DNA of 64,000 bases from Dolomedes plantarius (Eukaryota; Arthropoda; Arachnida; Araneae; Dolomedidae). A program made the translations under genes and the position numbers. Below are positions 22,495 through 33,786 of this stretch, piece by piece. Each line of letters starts with the position of its first letter. Position 1 is the first letter of the stretch. The DNA is taken from positions 45,784,893 to 45,848,892 of the forward strand of contig OU015492.1 in the NCBI GenBank assembly GCA_907164885.2, read 5' to 3'. The notes beneath the pieces were generated by a model, which saw only the letters and a program-made list of their open reading frames with translations, did not search any database and was not told the DNA's origin.

Positions 22495-22572
22495 AGAAAA
22501 ACAGTTGTTATATATTTTACAAATGCTGGTCATTTGGCCACTAGGCCATTATACCACAGGCTCTCCAATATT

Positions 22573-22764
22573 TCAAAACAATGGACTTAAAATTTTTAAG
22601 TGCAGGCACACGATAAGATGTAATGCAGTCAAAGGTTGACTTGAATGGCACAAGATGCAGTTGGGTGAGTCAGCCAGACCAATCCAGAAAAGATGTGCCT
22701 GAGACTTTCGTGGGCAGTATTTGTAAAGTCTATAAAAGAAAAACAATGAGTTCAAACTAATCAT
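22573..22764 (-). pseudogene. LINE polyprotein C-terminal fragment (I/jockey type)
   Basis: The reverse frame contains RKSQAHLFWIGLADSPNCIL then CHSSQPLTALHLIVC. This matches the end of many arthropod LINE polyproteins, where TGHxCLxxHLxRIGxxxSPxCxLC...MTAxHLxxCPxL follows the RNase H domain (Cys-His cluster). Only this tail remains, and no poly(A) or duplication was found. It lies just downstream of the ENTPD stop. Confidence 0.55.
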
Positions 22765-24989
22765 ATTTCAAGCTATTTTATCTTGTTAAATACTAATATA
22801 GATAACTTTTCTTTCTGTAAATTTTGCATTTAATAATAACAGAAAGAATTTCACACATTTTGTTTATGGTTCCTAAAAAAAGAAAATTTTGTGGAGTTTA
22901 AACTAAAAGAAAATGGGAAAACTTGTCTTGTTAATTAAAAAATTAATAGTTTTATAACAGAAGAAATACAGATAGTTTTAAATAGATGAATTAAATATAG
23001 TCTTGTAACAGAAGAAATGACATCTTAATATGCCCTTTGAATCTTCTTTTAAATCATAAGTGTCTAGAGAAATGTTTTTTTTAATCACGCTTGTCTTTTT
23101 CCATTTAATGAGCGGTTCATTTAATTATTTCCCATTTATTAGGTTTGTTAGTAAGGTTTAGTTTTAAATTAGTGAAATAAAAATGGGTGTTTTATTATTG
23201 AACTAGCAGAGTTTTAACCCAAAATAAGGAACTATAATTTATGGTAGTTAAATGTACAAAATATTGGCTTCAAATATTTTTCCTCTTTTTACTTAGAAAG
23301 GTATTTTTTTAAATATTTGTTTTTTATCAGAGATATGCTTAAGTAATCTATGTGCTGTCAGATTTTTCCTTTTCCCATGTAAGATAAATGGAAAAGGGTT
23401 TTTAATTCCTGCAAATCAGTTATTCAACCAAATAATTAACTTTTTCTGTAAACTAATTTTTTATAGTTTATCTATGATATCTAATTTTACAAGGTACTTT
23501 TTAGAATCTTGAACGATTTCTCTTCAATATATTTTTAAAATAATTTAGAGTGTTTGATTAAGTGAGAAAAAATATTCCACTATTGTCAGTCATGAGAACT
23601 TAATACTATTTCTGTTAATAAACTTTTACTGTGAGTTTTCCCATGGTGAAGCTTCTTTTTCTCTTCTAAGTAGGTGGGTAACCCCCATGAATTTTTTAAC
23701 ACACTACATCAGTGTCAGAGTATAAATTTCGCATGCCTCCCTAACACTGTCAAAAAGCATGTATCCTGAAATTTCTCTGATTTTGTTAGTGGCTGTATTT
23801 CAGTTCCTTTTGTTTCAAGCAACAGTTTTATTTTAATTTATCCATGGTACCTTTTTTTATATCAGTAATGTGAATGATTAATGAAGATTAGAGGTCTTCA
23901 ATGTTGAACCTAGTCAGTTTTGTTTGATTATGTAACACTGAAGAAAAGAAAAACAACTCAGGTCTTGATAAAAAAGAAAATATTTTTTTATTAGTAAACT
24001 TTAAAGAATCTCACTGACAGATGTATCACAGGTTGTTAGTGTTTTTCTTCTAAGTCTATTAAATTTTTTTTTAGTTATCAGTATTACGAATCCAGTATTA
24101 TTTCCTCACAGCAATTAAGGTAATAAAAGAAGTTAGGAATTTTTCCTGGAGGTGTCCAAACTGTCTAAAATTTCCTCCTTGCCATTTTCTTTGCATTTAA
24201 CGTTACAGTATGTGATTTAGGATTGAAATAGATAAACATACATAAAAATTGTGTATTGATTAAAGTTCTGGATTGTAATTGAAGCAATAAGTGGAAAGTA
24301 TCAAAACTGAGAAATTAGATGGAAGAGAGTGCTGTATACTAAAGACGTAGTTCTTCAAATAGTTCACATATGAAGAATCCTTTTACTCTGTGATACAGCT
24401 GTTTATGAAAATCCTCATAGATGGACTTCTTGTAAAAGATGCGAAATGTTGTTGGAAGCTTGTTTTTAAAGATGTTAATAAATTATTTTTTAAGTATGTT
24501 TTCTTTTAAATTTATTTCAAAATAAGTAAACATATTTGTGTCATTAAATTAAAAAAAAATAGTTTAACTAATCAAGATCTGTTAAATTTTTAGGATTCTG
24601 TTATATGTAATTTTAATTTTGCTAAAAGTTTTTATTTTGCTACAATGGCTGGGAGTAAAAGAGTTCATTATGAAAATTATGAAAATTTTAGAATTTCAAT
24701 GTTTGTTTATTTTTTCTACAGTGAATGGTCAGAGTTAGATTTGCGTGTGAGCATCATTGATTTTAAAGCAAAACATATATTGTGAATGAGAATGTGTGAT
24801 AGAGAGAGTTAAGTACAAGTAAATACTTTGAATGTCGCATGGGCCCATTATGAACCATACTAGAATTTCCTGTCAGGATGTTTTTATAGACTCATACAAT
24901 TTTTAAAAAAAGTTTGTCATGAAATGTCTCATAATATCATTTAAAATAAATATGTTTTGTATTTATACTGCATTTTATGTTAATACCCT
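22765..24989. other. Intergenic, unassigned
   Basis: AT-rich. I see no frame longer than noise, no inverted-repeat pair and no RNA gene. Part may belong to the ENTPD 3' UTR if a distal polyadenylation site is used. Confidence 0.3.
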
Positions 24990-25245
24990 TCTAGCTGCCT
25001 ACATCGCTATGGTGAGCGTCACAAGGTTCCACGAGGTGGGCTTAGGTTCGAATCCTGACTATGGGATGGACGATATTGTTCTGTCCTTTCATAGGAAGTG
25101 ATGTCAGTTCACTTATATGCTGTTCCCATAATAAAGAAACCAACTTATTCCCGCTGTGGAATGGCCGAATGTCAGAAAGACAAGTGCCTGCAGCATTAGA
25201 AAACATAAATGTAAAAATCCCATTCTTCTTTCTAATAATCATTTA
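24990..25245 (+). mobile_element. tRNA-derived SINE, family 1, copy with head
   Basis: Contains an RNA polymerase III box-B-like GGTTCGAATCC (about 25046) preceded by an A-box-like TGGTGAGCGTCA. A body follows with TCAGTTCACTTATATG, CATAATAAAGAA and GTGGAATGG. The body recurs at 32088-32265, which shows that this is a dispersed repeat. The tail is AT-rich. Confidence 0.6.
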
Positions 25246-25872
25246 AAAAATCTTTAAAAAATTAGCCATATATAATAAATGCATATAATAAAGGCAAAAA
25301 TGTGGCGGCAGTCATGACCCATGCTGAGTCACGTGAAATGCATGCTGCACTAAATGTGTTAAATGATAATTCAAAATGAGAGAAATTAAGACAACATAAA
25401 TTCCGAAGAGATTAAAATAAATTGTGCTTGTTGCTTCAACCGATGGCTCCTCTGTTTTAAGATGAAAATGATTTCTGAAAAATTTATCATCATTTAATTA
25501 TAATACACAAAATAGAATTTTCTGATCTTGAAACTTTCTGCTAAATAATTTAAAAATTTTTTTTTTTTATTTTTTAAAGTCCTGGAACAATACTAATTTG
25601 CGACGAAGCAAAGACCAGTGGCAGTTAAGATTGAAAATAATTTTCAAAATTTTGAACTCTTTGGGCTCATTCACATAGAATCAGTCAGAATCAGTTTTAC
25701 TAGTATTGAAATTTAACCATTTACAAACCTCCAAACGAAATTGTTAAGGCTTGTGGTTGGTTTAAAATATGTCAATACGAGTAACACTGACGTTGATGGA
25801 TTCTATGTGAACAGGCTCTTATCGTATTGCTCAGTTTTATAGTATTCTGCGATGAAGTGAAAGCTTGTGATG
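25246..25872. other. Intergenic, unassigned
   Basis: AT-rich. Two short phrases (TTCACATAGAATCAGT near 25671, and TTGATGGATTCTATGTGAACAGGC near 25793) form an inverted pair. The second recurs near 42200 (GGGATTCTATGTGAACAGGC), so a hidden repeat may be present. No coding content. Confidence 0.35.
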
Positions 25873-26011
25873 GGTTAGACCAGTGGTGTCCAACCTTTAA
25901 CCTGGCTAGAGCCAATCAAGTATTTAAAATTTTTTGGTGAGTCACATAATAATAATAATTATATATATATATATATATATTGCTTTTAATATTTCAATTT
26001 AAATGTATAGG

Positions 26012-26369
26012 TTGTTGTTGTTGCTTATGCTACTTGACTGACAGAAACGTCAGATCAAGTCCCAAAGGGTATGGGCGATGAAGGTGTGGCTCCTGGTTTG
26101 AATTAGCACCACAAGGGTCGGAGTCCGACTTGGCTAAATGATCGGTCCCGTTATTTTGAACCGAGTCGAGTGACAAGACTGGAACACTTGACCCTGCACC
26201 TCCAGAGGTAAATTTGAGAACTTGGAGGACATTGTAGCCACGCCCTATTTTATGTGCCCCAACTACTATTAGTGAACATGGCGGTAGATTTTCAGCGACG
26301 AGCATCGAACCACGGACGTTCAGATCACTGGCCACTGCTCTTGCCAACTGGGCTACTGCACCCAAAAAA
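26012..26369 (-). mobile_element. tRNA-derived SINE, family 2, with (GTT)n tail
   Basis: The reverse strand has an A box (TAGCCCAGTTGGC, about 26340-26352) and a B box (GGTTCGATGC, 26302-26311) at tRNA-like spacing. A body of about 300 bases ends in GCATAAGCAACAACAAC. The 111-codon open frame covering it is a by-product and not a gene. It is inserted in the 3' non-coding part of the hAT element. Confidence 0.65.
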
Positions 26370-28177
26370 CGTATAGGTTAAACGTATAGGTAAAGGTAAT
26401 GCACAAAAAATTGTAATATATCAAAGAAAATGCAAGAATTCATTTACAAATTAAATAAAAGAAAAACATTAATGTGAAACCTGACACTGCATTTCTTCAG
26501 CCAGTTTCTTGTACTCTGGTACATACAATGTTATAGCTAAATTCATGCAGTCATTAAGATGTTCATTAGTTATCCTGGATCTCAACTTTGATTTTACCAA
26601 GTTCATTGTTGAAAAACCACTTTCGCACAGGTAAGTTGATCGAAAGCATGAGTGTAGCCTTTGAAAAGTTTCTTTTATGAGTGGATATTTTTTCTCATCT
26701 ACAGGTATCCAAAAATCTGTTTGTGATATTCTTGTTTTCAGTTGTAGATCAGATTGAAAATCTATTATTTCGATCTCTAAATTAGTAGCTTTTTTATTTA
26801 TCATATTTGCGATTTGTCGTGATATTTCAGAAATATTAGTATTAACAAATGGATTTAAAATGAATGAAGCAATTGGCTCAATTTTACGAAAATCAGAAAA
26901 TCTAATTTCAAAATCATTTTTGAGCTCAGTGAGAGATTCAAAATATTTATTTGTTTCAATCTTCTCATATTTCTTAACGTAGTACTCCAAATTTGTAAAA
27001 TGACCAAAGTAACATCCCTTTATTTGGGCCATCCACAAATTTAATTTTGATTTAAATGTGTTGATACTTCCTATTAATTCAATAATAGTTTTTCTTTTTC
27101 CCTGAAGTTCAAGATTGAGTATATTCATTTTAGTTATGTCTCTAAGAAAGGCTAAATCACATAACCAGCTAAATTAAGTCACTAAGTTCACATAATTTTC
27201 TACATAATCACTAAGTTCACTAAGTTCTACATAATTTTCGTTTCTAGACTCTACAAACTGTTTTATCTCTGGAAGAAGCTCTAAAAATCGTTGCAGGACT
27301 TTTCCCTTACTAAGCCACCTAATTTCAGAATGTAACATTAAAGTTCCATACTCAACATCAAGTTCATCAGTCAGTTTTGTATAATCTGCACTGAAGTGGT
27401 CCGGAACGAATAAAATTGACAATTTTTAGAACAACTCTCATTACGTGTTCGTAATGCAGGACTTTATCACATAATACCTGTTGATGTATGATACAATGGT
27501 AGTGAAAAAAATTTGGAAACTCAGCATCGTTTTTACAAAATGTGATGAAGCCAACAGCAGAACCAATCATGGCAGGTGCACCATCTGTTGTTATGGATAC
27601 AAGTTTGATTGATTTCTGTAATATGATTTTTAATAACTTGGTATTTGTCGTACCCACGTGTATTCCCTTTTAATGGCAAAGCTGACAGTTTATCTTCCTT
27701 TTCTGAGCAATCGTTGAAAGCCATCCTTATAAAAATATTTATTTGTGCTACATTACACATATCTGTTGATTCATCACACTGTAAACGTAGAAAAACACAT
27801 TTTTGTAAATCATCTTTTAATTTTTCTCTGATATTCACAGACATTGCTTCTATTCTATGAGTAACTGAATTTCTTGATAATTGAACTTCCTGGATAGCTA
27901 ACATAATTTCATTCTTATTTTTAAATTCTTCAAATAATATCTCTGATGCAGCAAGCATTAATTCTTTAATTATGTTACCATCCTCAAAAGGTTTTTTGTG
28001 CATTGCAAGTATATGTGCAATCTTAAACGATGCAATAGTTGCAGCTTTCGATTTATTCACAGGTCTGGTAAACAGATTGTTGGGCAATTAATGCGGTTTT
28101 CATTTCTTTCAATTCACATTTTCTTAAATTGCTGTTAGGAGATATTCAGCATCATATTTTTTATGAACTTTTGTGAA

Positions 28178-29346
28178 TAGGGATGCGACATCGACAACAA
28201 AACATCGATGTTTTGAAACATCGGTAATCAATATTTAAACATCGATGCTAATAAAACATCGGCCCAAAACCATCGATGTTTTTAAACATCGATGTTTTTG
28301 AACATCGGTGTTTCCGTCCAAATATCAGTTGTGAGAAGCATTTGAGACATTGCTCAATCGCTCTTTTAACATAAATGACACTGTTTCGTACTTCTGATCT
28401 ATCATTGAATATGTTGTTCTTCGTGATGGAACAGTATATAAAGGCACAGTTACTTATAAAAAGTGTTTAAGACCCTCGTCTTCAATGACTGAAATCGGCT
28501 GAGAATCTCTACAAATTATGTAAAGAATAGCTTGAGAAATTTTGCTGTGCATATCTCCACCATCGTTAAAAGAAATCACATTTGTGAATTTGTTTATCAA
28601 AGTTTTTTGATGGAACCTAGGAATATTGGAATACAGTTATGCGCCCGTCCGGTTTCTTCTCTATGCTCCGTTTCAGTCGCCGAAATGCTTGGAATGGCTG
28701 GGGCCGCAGCATCTGGATTGTGTGGTTTACTTTTTGCCTTGGGATTCATTAATGACTCAATATAGTCGTTTTAAATATCACCATATTTTGCCTTCAAATG
28801 TCCAGATAAATTCGTGGTATTGCGAGAAGTTTGAGGGACTTAAGGCAAATATTCCATTTCACCAATTTGTCAGAGGTTTTGGAAAAATATTTCCAAACGG
28901 CACTTTGGAAGGCATCTTACTAATAACATTAACGTTAACTTATATAAAAACAGAACAAAAAAAAAAAACTTAAACGGCCGCTCTCGTGTTTATACTATTT
29001 ATAAAATAATACCCCAAGAAAGGTTCTGGAGTGTCGAGAACATTCCAAGCGCTCTAATTGGTTCATTGGTTGTTGATTGCTATTTGTCTCGTTCCTAAAG
29101 TATCGTCCCCCCCTTTTGTATTCGTCCTTTTCAGAATTCAGACTTACATTTACTGGGTGCGAAAACTATGCTACGTGGTTAATTTTTTTAAATTATGGTA
29201 CTTTTCATTTAAAAAAAAAACATCGAAACAACGCAAAACATCGATGTTAAAAACACATCGGCTTCAATAAATCGATGTTTACAACATCGATGCTTTTATC
29301 AAAACATCGATGTTTTGAAAATGTCGACATCGGTGTCGCATCCCTA
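28178..29346. mobile_element. 1.17-kb hAT-type element with clustered CATCGATG palindromes
   Basis: Ends are TAGGGATGCGACATCG and its inverted copy (complement of the right end TAGGGATGCGACACCG). The target duplication is TTTGTGAA / GTTGTGAA (28170-28177 and 29347-29354), 7 of 8 matching. About 130 bases inside each end carry five or six copies of AACATCGATGTT-like palindromes. The interior has a 115-codon frame on + (28626-28973) without recognisable motifs, so the element looks non-autonomous. Confidence 0.75.
28626..28973 (+). CDS. Unrecognised 115-codon frame inside the nested hAT element
   Basis: I do not recognise this frame. It contains APFQSPKCLEWLGPQHLDCV and YCEKFEGLKANIPFHQFVRG. 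It has no zinc-finger, DDE or dimerisation motif. An overlapping + frame (28532-28765) covers part of it. It could be a captured host fragment or chance. It is less AT-rich than the flanks. Confidence 0.2.
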   Translation: MEYSYAPVRFLLYAPFQSPKCLEWLGPQHLDCVVYFLPWDSLMTQYSRFKYHHILPSNVQINSWYCEKFEGLKANIPFHQFVRGFGKIFPNGTLEGILLITLTLTYIKTEQKKKT

Positions 29347-29473
29347 GTTGTGAAATGTCGTTCTATGTTGCATTTTTCCCCCAACAGTAACTGTTGAACC
29401 ACAAATCAGACAAATACATTTGTTATTAAAATGTATAAAAAAATATTTGTCTTCCCATTCTTCATAAAAATTA

Positions 29474-31023
29474 TACACTGCTCAAAACAATTAGAGGATC
29501 ACATGGTTTTAACGAAATTACGCAAATACTTACACCGATAAGTAACATAAAATAAATCATCCATAAATTAAAGCCTAGCAGGAAACAGAAGAAGAAAACT
29601 TCATATGAAAATCAAAGTTCATGACGTCATAAACCAGAAAAAGAACATAAGGGCGGAAATCGGGATGTTTCAGAAACGTCTGTTTCACTGCCTTAACTGT
29701 GGAATTCGATTGCTCAGTTATTCTTTTTGAGAAAAGGGAACTTGAAAATGCCTCAACAACGTGATTTACCGGAATCCATGGCATGGCGTATTATAGACAG
29801 ACTTGAATCCGGGCAAACACAACGTATTGTCGTGGACGCTGTTGGAGTCGCCAGAAGTGTCGTTGCAAGGCTGTGGAATCGATTCCAAGAAACAGGGAAT
29901 GTTAGACTTCGACCAGGGCAAGGTCGGCCACGCGCCTCTACAGCAACTGATGACCGGTATATACTGTTAACAGCTCGTCGAATCAGAACAGACAATGCTA
30001 CTCAGCTGCAAAGACAGTTGCTCTTGGCAACAGGACGAAGGGTGTCCAGCCAAACAGTACGAAATAGGCTTCATCAGGGAGGTCTATATGCACGTAGGCC
30101 AATGGTCTGCATTCCGTTGACCTCACGCCACCGTGCGGCCCGAAGAAGATGGGCTGCTGAACATCGAGATTGGGAGCAACATGATTGGAGCTGTTTACAG
30201 ACGAGTCCCGATTCAGTCTGGAGTGTGACACCCGGCGTGTTTTGGTATGGAAGGAAAGGGGCACTCGAAATAACCCCACATTCGTTCGTGAAAGGCCACA
30301 ATACAGACGAGCTGGTTTTCTGGTATGGGGTGGAATCAGCATAGGTGGACGTACGGACCTGCATATCATTCGGAATGGTACTTTGATGGCCCGAAGGTAT
30401 GCAGACGAGATACTGAGACCTCATGTCATACCTTACGCTGCAGCCATTGGAGATTCCTTTGTTTTCCAGCATGATAATGCCAGACCGCATACAGCTCGTC
30501 TTGTGGAGAACATGCTTGAAGCTGAAACAATACAGCGTATGGAATGGCCAGCGTGCTCTCCTGACCTGAATCCAATCGAGCATGTTTGGGACATGCTCGG
30601 ACGACGCATTGTTGCGAGACCAAGGCCTCCTTTTACTCTCCGAGACTTGGAGATTGCACTTCTTGAGGAGTGGAACAGTATTCTCCAAAGTCTTATCGAT
30701 AACATCATCGCATCCATGGAAAACAGGTGTGCAGCAGTCTTAGCTGTTCGAGGATACCACACGCCATATTAAAATTCTTGCATCATTTCTAAACAATACT
30801 TTTTTTTTATCGTTTACATGTAACCAAATTGTTGCCCTAAATTATCTTTTCATATTTTTTCCATATTTTAAAAGAATTGAAGCTTAATTATAATTTTTTT
30901 ACGTCTTTTTTTCTGTATTGCGCATTGATACGCGTGTACTATCCATTTTATGCCAATACGTGGCTGTCTCGCACGGTTTTCTTAACTTCTTTGCTTGCTC
31001 CCCTAATTTTCTTGAGCAGTGTA
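29474..31023 (+). mobile_element. Tc1-like element (1.55 kb) inserted at the hAT start codon region
   Basis: Terminal inverted repeats TACACTGCTCAAAACAATTA (left) and TACACTGCTCAAGAAAATTA (complement of right), with TA at both edges. It carries one DD34E transposase frame with a single frameshift. Removing the element restores the hAT reading frame between the KKKKRVY and FYEEW stretches, so it is a clean insertion. Confidence 0.9.
29748..30772 (+). pseudogene. Tc1 transposase, DD34E, one frameshift
   Basis: About 340 residues. The N-terminal paired-type helix-turn-helix starts MPQQRDLPESMAWRIIDRLE, with GRPRAST as the AT-hook-like linker and RNRLHQGGLYARRP as the second HTH. Catalytic blocks are FTDESRF (first D), FQHDNARPHTA (second D) and SPDLNPIEHVWD (E), with exactly 34 residues between the second D and the E. 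The end is AVRGYHTPY. The frame breaks near 30180, between HDWS and LFTDES, by one base. The upstream ATG at 29727 in the same frame adds seven residues and is not needed. Confidence 0.9.
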
Positions 31024-31831
31024 GTTGTATACACGTTTTTTCTTTTTCCCTGGTTCCTGTGCCGACATAATTAGGGTAACTACAAAATAATTGCTAATAT
31101 AGAATAATGACTGACATAAATAGAACAATATTTTTATACCTGGATGAAACCACTTGTTGGTTCATGCACAACTTCTGATAAATAAAAGTTCTGTATATAA
31201 ACGTATTCCAAACTCAACGAACTTATCTCACTGCCCTCTCCATAGCTTATGACCAACGTCACGCATTAACAAATCGGCATCGGCCCATTACGATGAGCGC
31301 TTCGGGTGATGGCCGCCGAATATATTCCTGGCGCCGTTATGAAGCGAAAATATTCCTGGTCAGTGGCGTAACAATTGAATATAACCGAAAACTATACAAA
31401 TAATCAACCAAATTAATACTTACAATTAATGTATTTTCTTTCTATACATATAACTATTAAACTAAAGAAATGTCTGAACAACTATGGCCATTAACAGCGG
31501 TATTGTACTTTATAGATAGAGCAAATATTTTTTTAGACATTTCATGCCCGAGTTGATAAAATGAGTGAGCCACATCAAAAGTTGCCGCGATCCACGTGTG
31601 CATCGCGAGGTACGGGTTGGCCATCCCTGGGTTAGACCAAAAGGGATTTTTAAGTAGTTTAAAAAACTAAGAGCAATAACACTTTGAGCAATATTAATCT
31701 ACGATGACGCGATTAATAATGACAGGTAATACTATAAGGAATTTAAAAAAAATTGACATATCTTGGAGCAATTAAACTAAGCAATACAGTATATAACATA
31801 GGATGAATGACAAAAAAATTTTTTTCAGGTT

Positions 31832-32045
31832 GTCTCTTCTAACGAAACTACTGCGGGTTATTACGTAGGATTACTTATCGTTGCTTACCTCTCTTTTCTT
31901 TCTTTTTTTAACGCATTTTGGTACTTATCTATTTAACTGTTTTACTGCTACTGGGTTTGGCGCGCTGCCAAAATTATAACTCGCGACAACGCTGAAAGTT
32001 TGCTTTCCGGAGGATCGTTATTGAGGAACGTAATCCTACGTTAAA
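31832..32045 (+). mobile_element. Short element of the AACGTAGGATTAC family, copy A
   Basis: Starts TCTCTTCTAACGAAACTACTGCGGG. An inner left repeat TTACGTAGGATTACTTATCG is answered at the right by GAACGTAATCCTACGTTAA. Shared middle phrases with copies B and C are ACGCATTTTGGTACT, GCCAAAATTATAACTC and TTTCCGGAGGA. The inverted repeat is not at the very end but about 25-30 bases inside on the left. That layout recalls Helentron-derived HINE/DINE elements, although a 3' hairpin was not found. No coding capacity. Confidence 0.6.
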
Positions 32046-32087
32046 AGGATTTTTATCCCAATTAAGGCTTGGACTTTCCTCTGCTAT

Positions 32088-32270
32088 TTCTTCATGGGGA
32101 GCGATGTTGCTTCACTTATATGGTGCTCTCATAATAAAGAAGCCAACAAAATTTCGTGGAATGGAAGGGAAATGTGGTCAAGACGTGCCTGCCACGCTGG
32201 GGAGGAAACAAAAAGATCATTCGGCGCCCTAACTAAAGTGAACTGAAAACAACAACAACAAAATGTGAGC
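32088..32270 (+). mobile_element. SINE family 1, headless copy with (CAA)n tail
   Basis: Shares TTCACTTATATGGTGCTC, CATAATAAAGAAGCCAAC and CGTGGAATGG with the SINE at 24990-25245. It ends in GAAAACAACAACAACAAAATG. The tRNA-like head is missing. Confidence 0.55.
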
Positions 32271-32275
32271 TTTTA

Positions 32276-33778
32276 TTTCTTAAAAAAAAAAAATAAATAA
32301 AAGGAAATTTCAAATATTAGAACAGTTGAGAGACAAAATGAACCTTTTTTTTTTATATATCCAAAATGGGTACATTCGCATTTTTATTGAAGTATATTAA
32401 AAACTAGATATAGCTTCCTAATAGCAAAAAGTAAATTTGAATGCGAGTCAGCTGAAGTAGGGACATTTTCTTAGGGCGTTTAAAATCAAATAAATGCCAC
32501 TGAGTTTCCGAGTGTCCTGAAAGTAATAAACACATTTTATCAGGGTAACAAAAAACATTCTTTCACATCTTCTAAAGTGTTCCCCAAAACTCGTGTAAAA
32601 AAAAAAATAAAAAGAATATCATTTCGACATCGCATATTAAATTTCACGCAAAACAACAAAAGGTTAGAATTCGATAAGGCTGCAGCACAATGGGTATCTT
32701 AATGTTCTCTGGTGTGGTTGAGATGAATAAACGATGTGTTTCGTATTATTCCGAACCAAACAACATTCTACTTGGGGAGAAAAAAAAAATCTGGTTCACT
32801 ACGATAAAGAAATTGCAATTAATTTAATATCCCTTTTTTTTACGTCTTTGCCTAAAGACGATATAAAAGGAATATATTTCTATTAAAGGCTCTTTCAGAT
32901 GTGCCAAATGATTAAGTTCCGCAGATGATAAAGTTTGGCGAGACAAAGGATAGAGAAAAGAACGACGGCCAATATATATTCTTTGGCAGTTTGGCATCGT
33001 TGAAAAAGATTACCTTTAGGCTTTTTTTTTTCGTTTTTTCTCCCTGCCTCAACTTCGCTTCTGCGTTATAAATTTGAATGACAATAACTTTATTGACAAG
33101 TTTTAGAGGCTCCCTGATACCATATTAGATTTCTCCGAGAAAGGAATTTTAGTCTTTTTGTTAAGAGGGTTATTTCAAAATAAAACGTGGCAATTTCTAT
33201 GGAGGAGAACAAATGAAAAACATCCATTGTTACACTCCTTTCCTCTCTCCCATTTTTCCGAGCTGATTAATTCCACTCTCGAGGAAGATTATTGTGAGGC
33301 TTTTGAAAAGGGGCGTCGGAGAGAGGATGCAGCCTAATCAAAATGCTAATATATTAAATGGATATGGATATCAGTGGAGATTTATAAGCATTAGTTAAAA
33401 TGCAATTAACCACTCTGATTATCATTATCATAAATCAACAACGTAGCGAATATTTGCAAATGTTAAATGTATCATGGAACAATGCTGGATTATTTGCATT
33501 TGAAAGAGTACTTAAAATTAGTTTACGGACATTTCGAACATTTTCCCTTTGTTAATGAATGTTTAATAATTGAAAATTAAGGGAAAATAAAAAATTTGTG
33601 AACTTGTTGACACAGTAGCTTGGATTAGAAATGATAATGAGCATGTAGTTTTAAACAAAGCTTTTCTTCGGATGAACCTACAGAATCTGTGAAATTTTTC
33701 CTATACAGTTGTTTTGTATATATATAAAAAAAATTCTATAATAAAGCCGCAGTTAAAATATTTTCCAAATACACTACG
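32276..33778. other. Unassigned, less repetitive stretch
   Basis: No frames above noise, no inverted-repeat pair and no RNA gene seen. Several homopolymer runs (A or T, 8-11 long) are present. It could hold non-coding host sequence or an old, eroded element. Confidence 0.3.
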
Positions 33779-33786
33779 TGTTAGGT

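Larger units (their letters stand above)
26469..31068 (-). pseudogene. hAT transposase (BED zinc finger, ZBED/GTF2IRD2-like), interrupted
   Basis: The start codon is complementary to 31066-31068 (MSAQEPGKKKKRVY). The Tc1 at 29474-31023 interrupts just after it. Next is a BED finger, CICLICGSTVTVGG, whose C-x2-C...H-x4-H (RHFTKVH) needs a one-base shift at a G5A5 run. The second hAT (28178-29346) splits it again. Then come KCELKEMKTALIAQQ, LMLAASEILFEEFKNKNEIM, an LRLQCDESTDMCN block, TTDGAPAMIGSAVGF (second catalytic Asp region), IIHQQVLC, WLCDLAFLRDITK and the dimerisation tail STYLCESGFSTMNLVKSKLR (third catalytic residue region). The last codons are CQVSH and stop. Several frameshifts separate the blocks, for example near 27160, 27420 and 27540. 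Confidence 0.82.
25881..31629 (-). mobile_element. hAT transposon (about 5.75 kb with nested insertions), TSD GGTTAGAC
   Basis: Left end CAGTGGTGTCCAACC; the complement of the right end reads CAGGGATGGCCAACC. The 8-bp duplication GGTTAGAC is exact (25873-25880 and 31630-31637). It encodes a ZBED-type hAT transposase on the reverse strand. Inside lie a SINE (26012-26369), a second hAT element (28178-29346) and a Tc1 element (29474-31023). Removing these leaves roughly 2.7 kb, a normal size for an autonomous hAT. Confidence 0.88.

Noticed and set aside
26030..26365. 111-codon reverse frame starting MGAVAQLARAV
   Set aside because: It lies exactly over a tRNA-derived SINE with A and B boxes; this frame is a known artefact of such SINEs.
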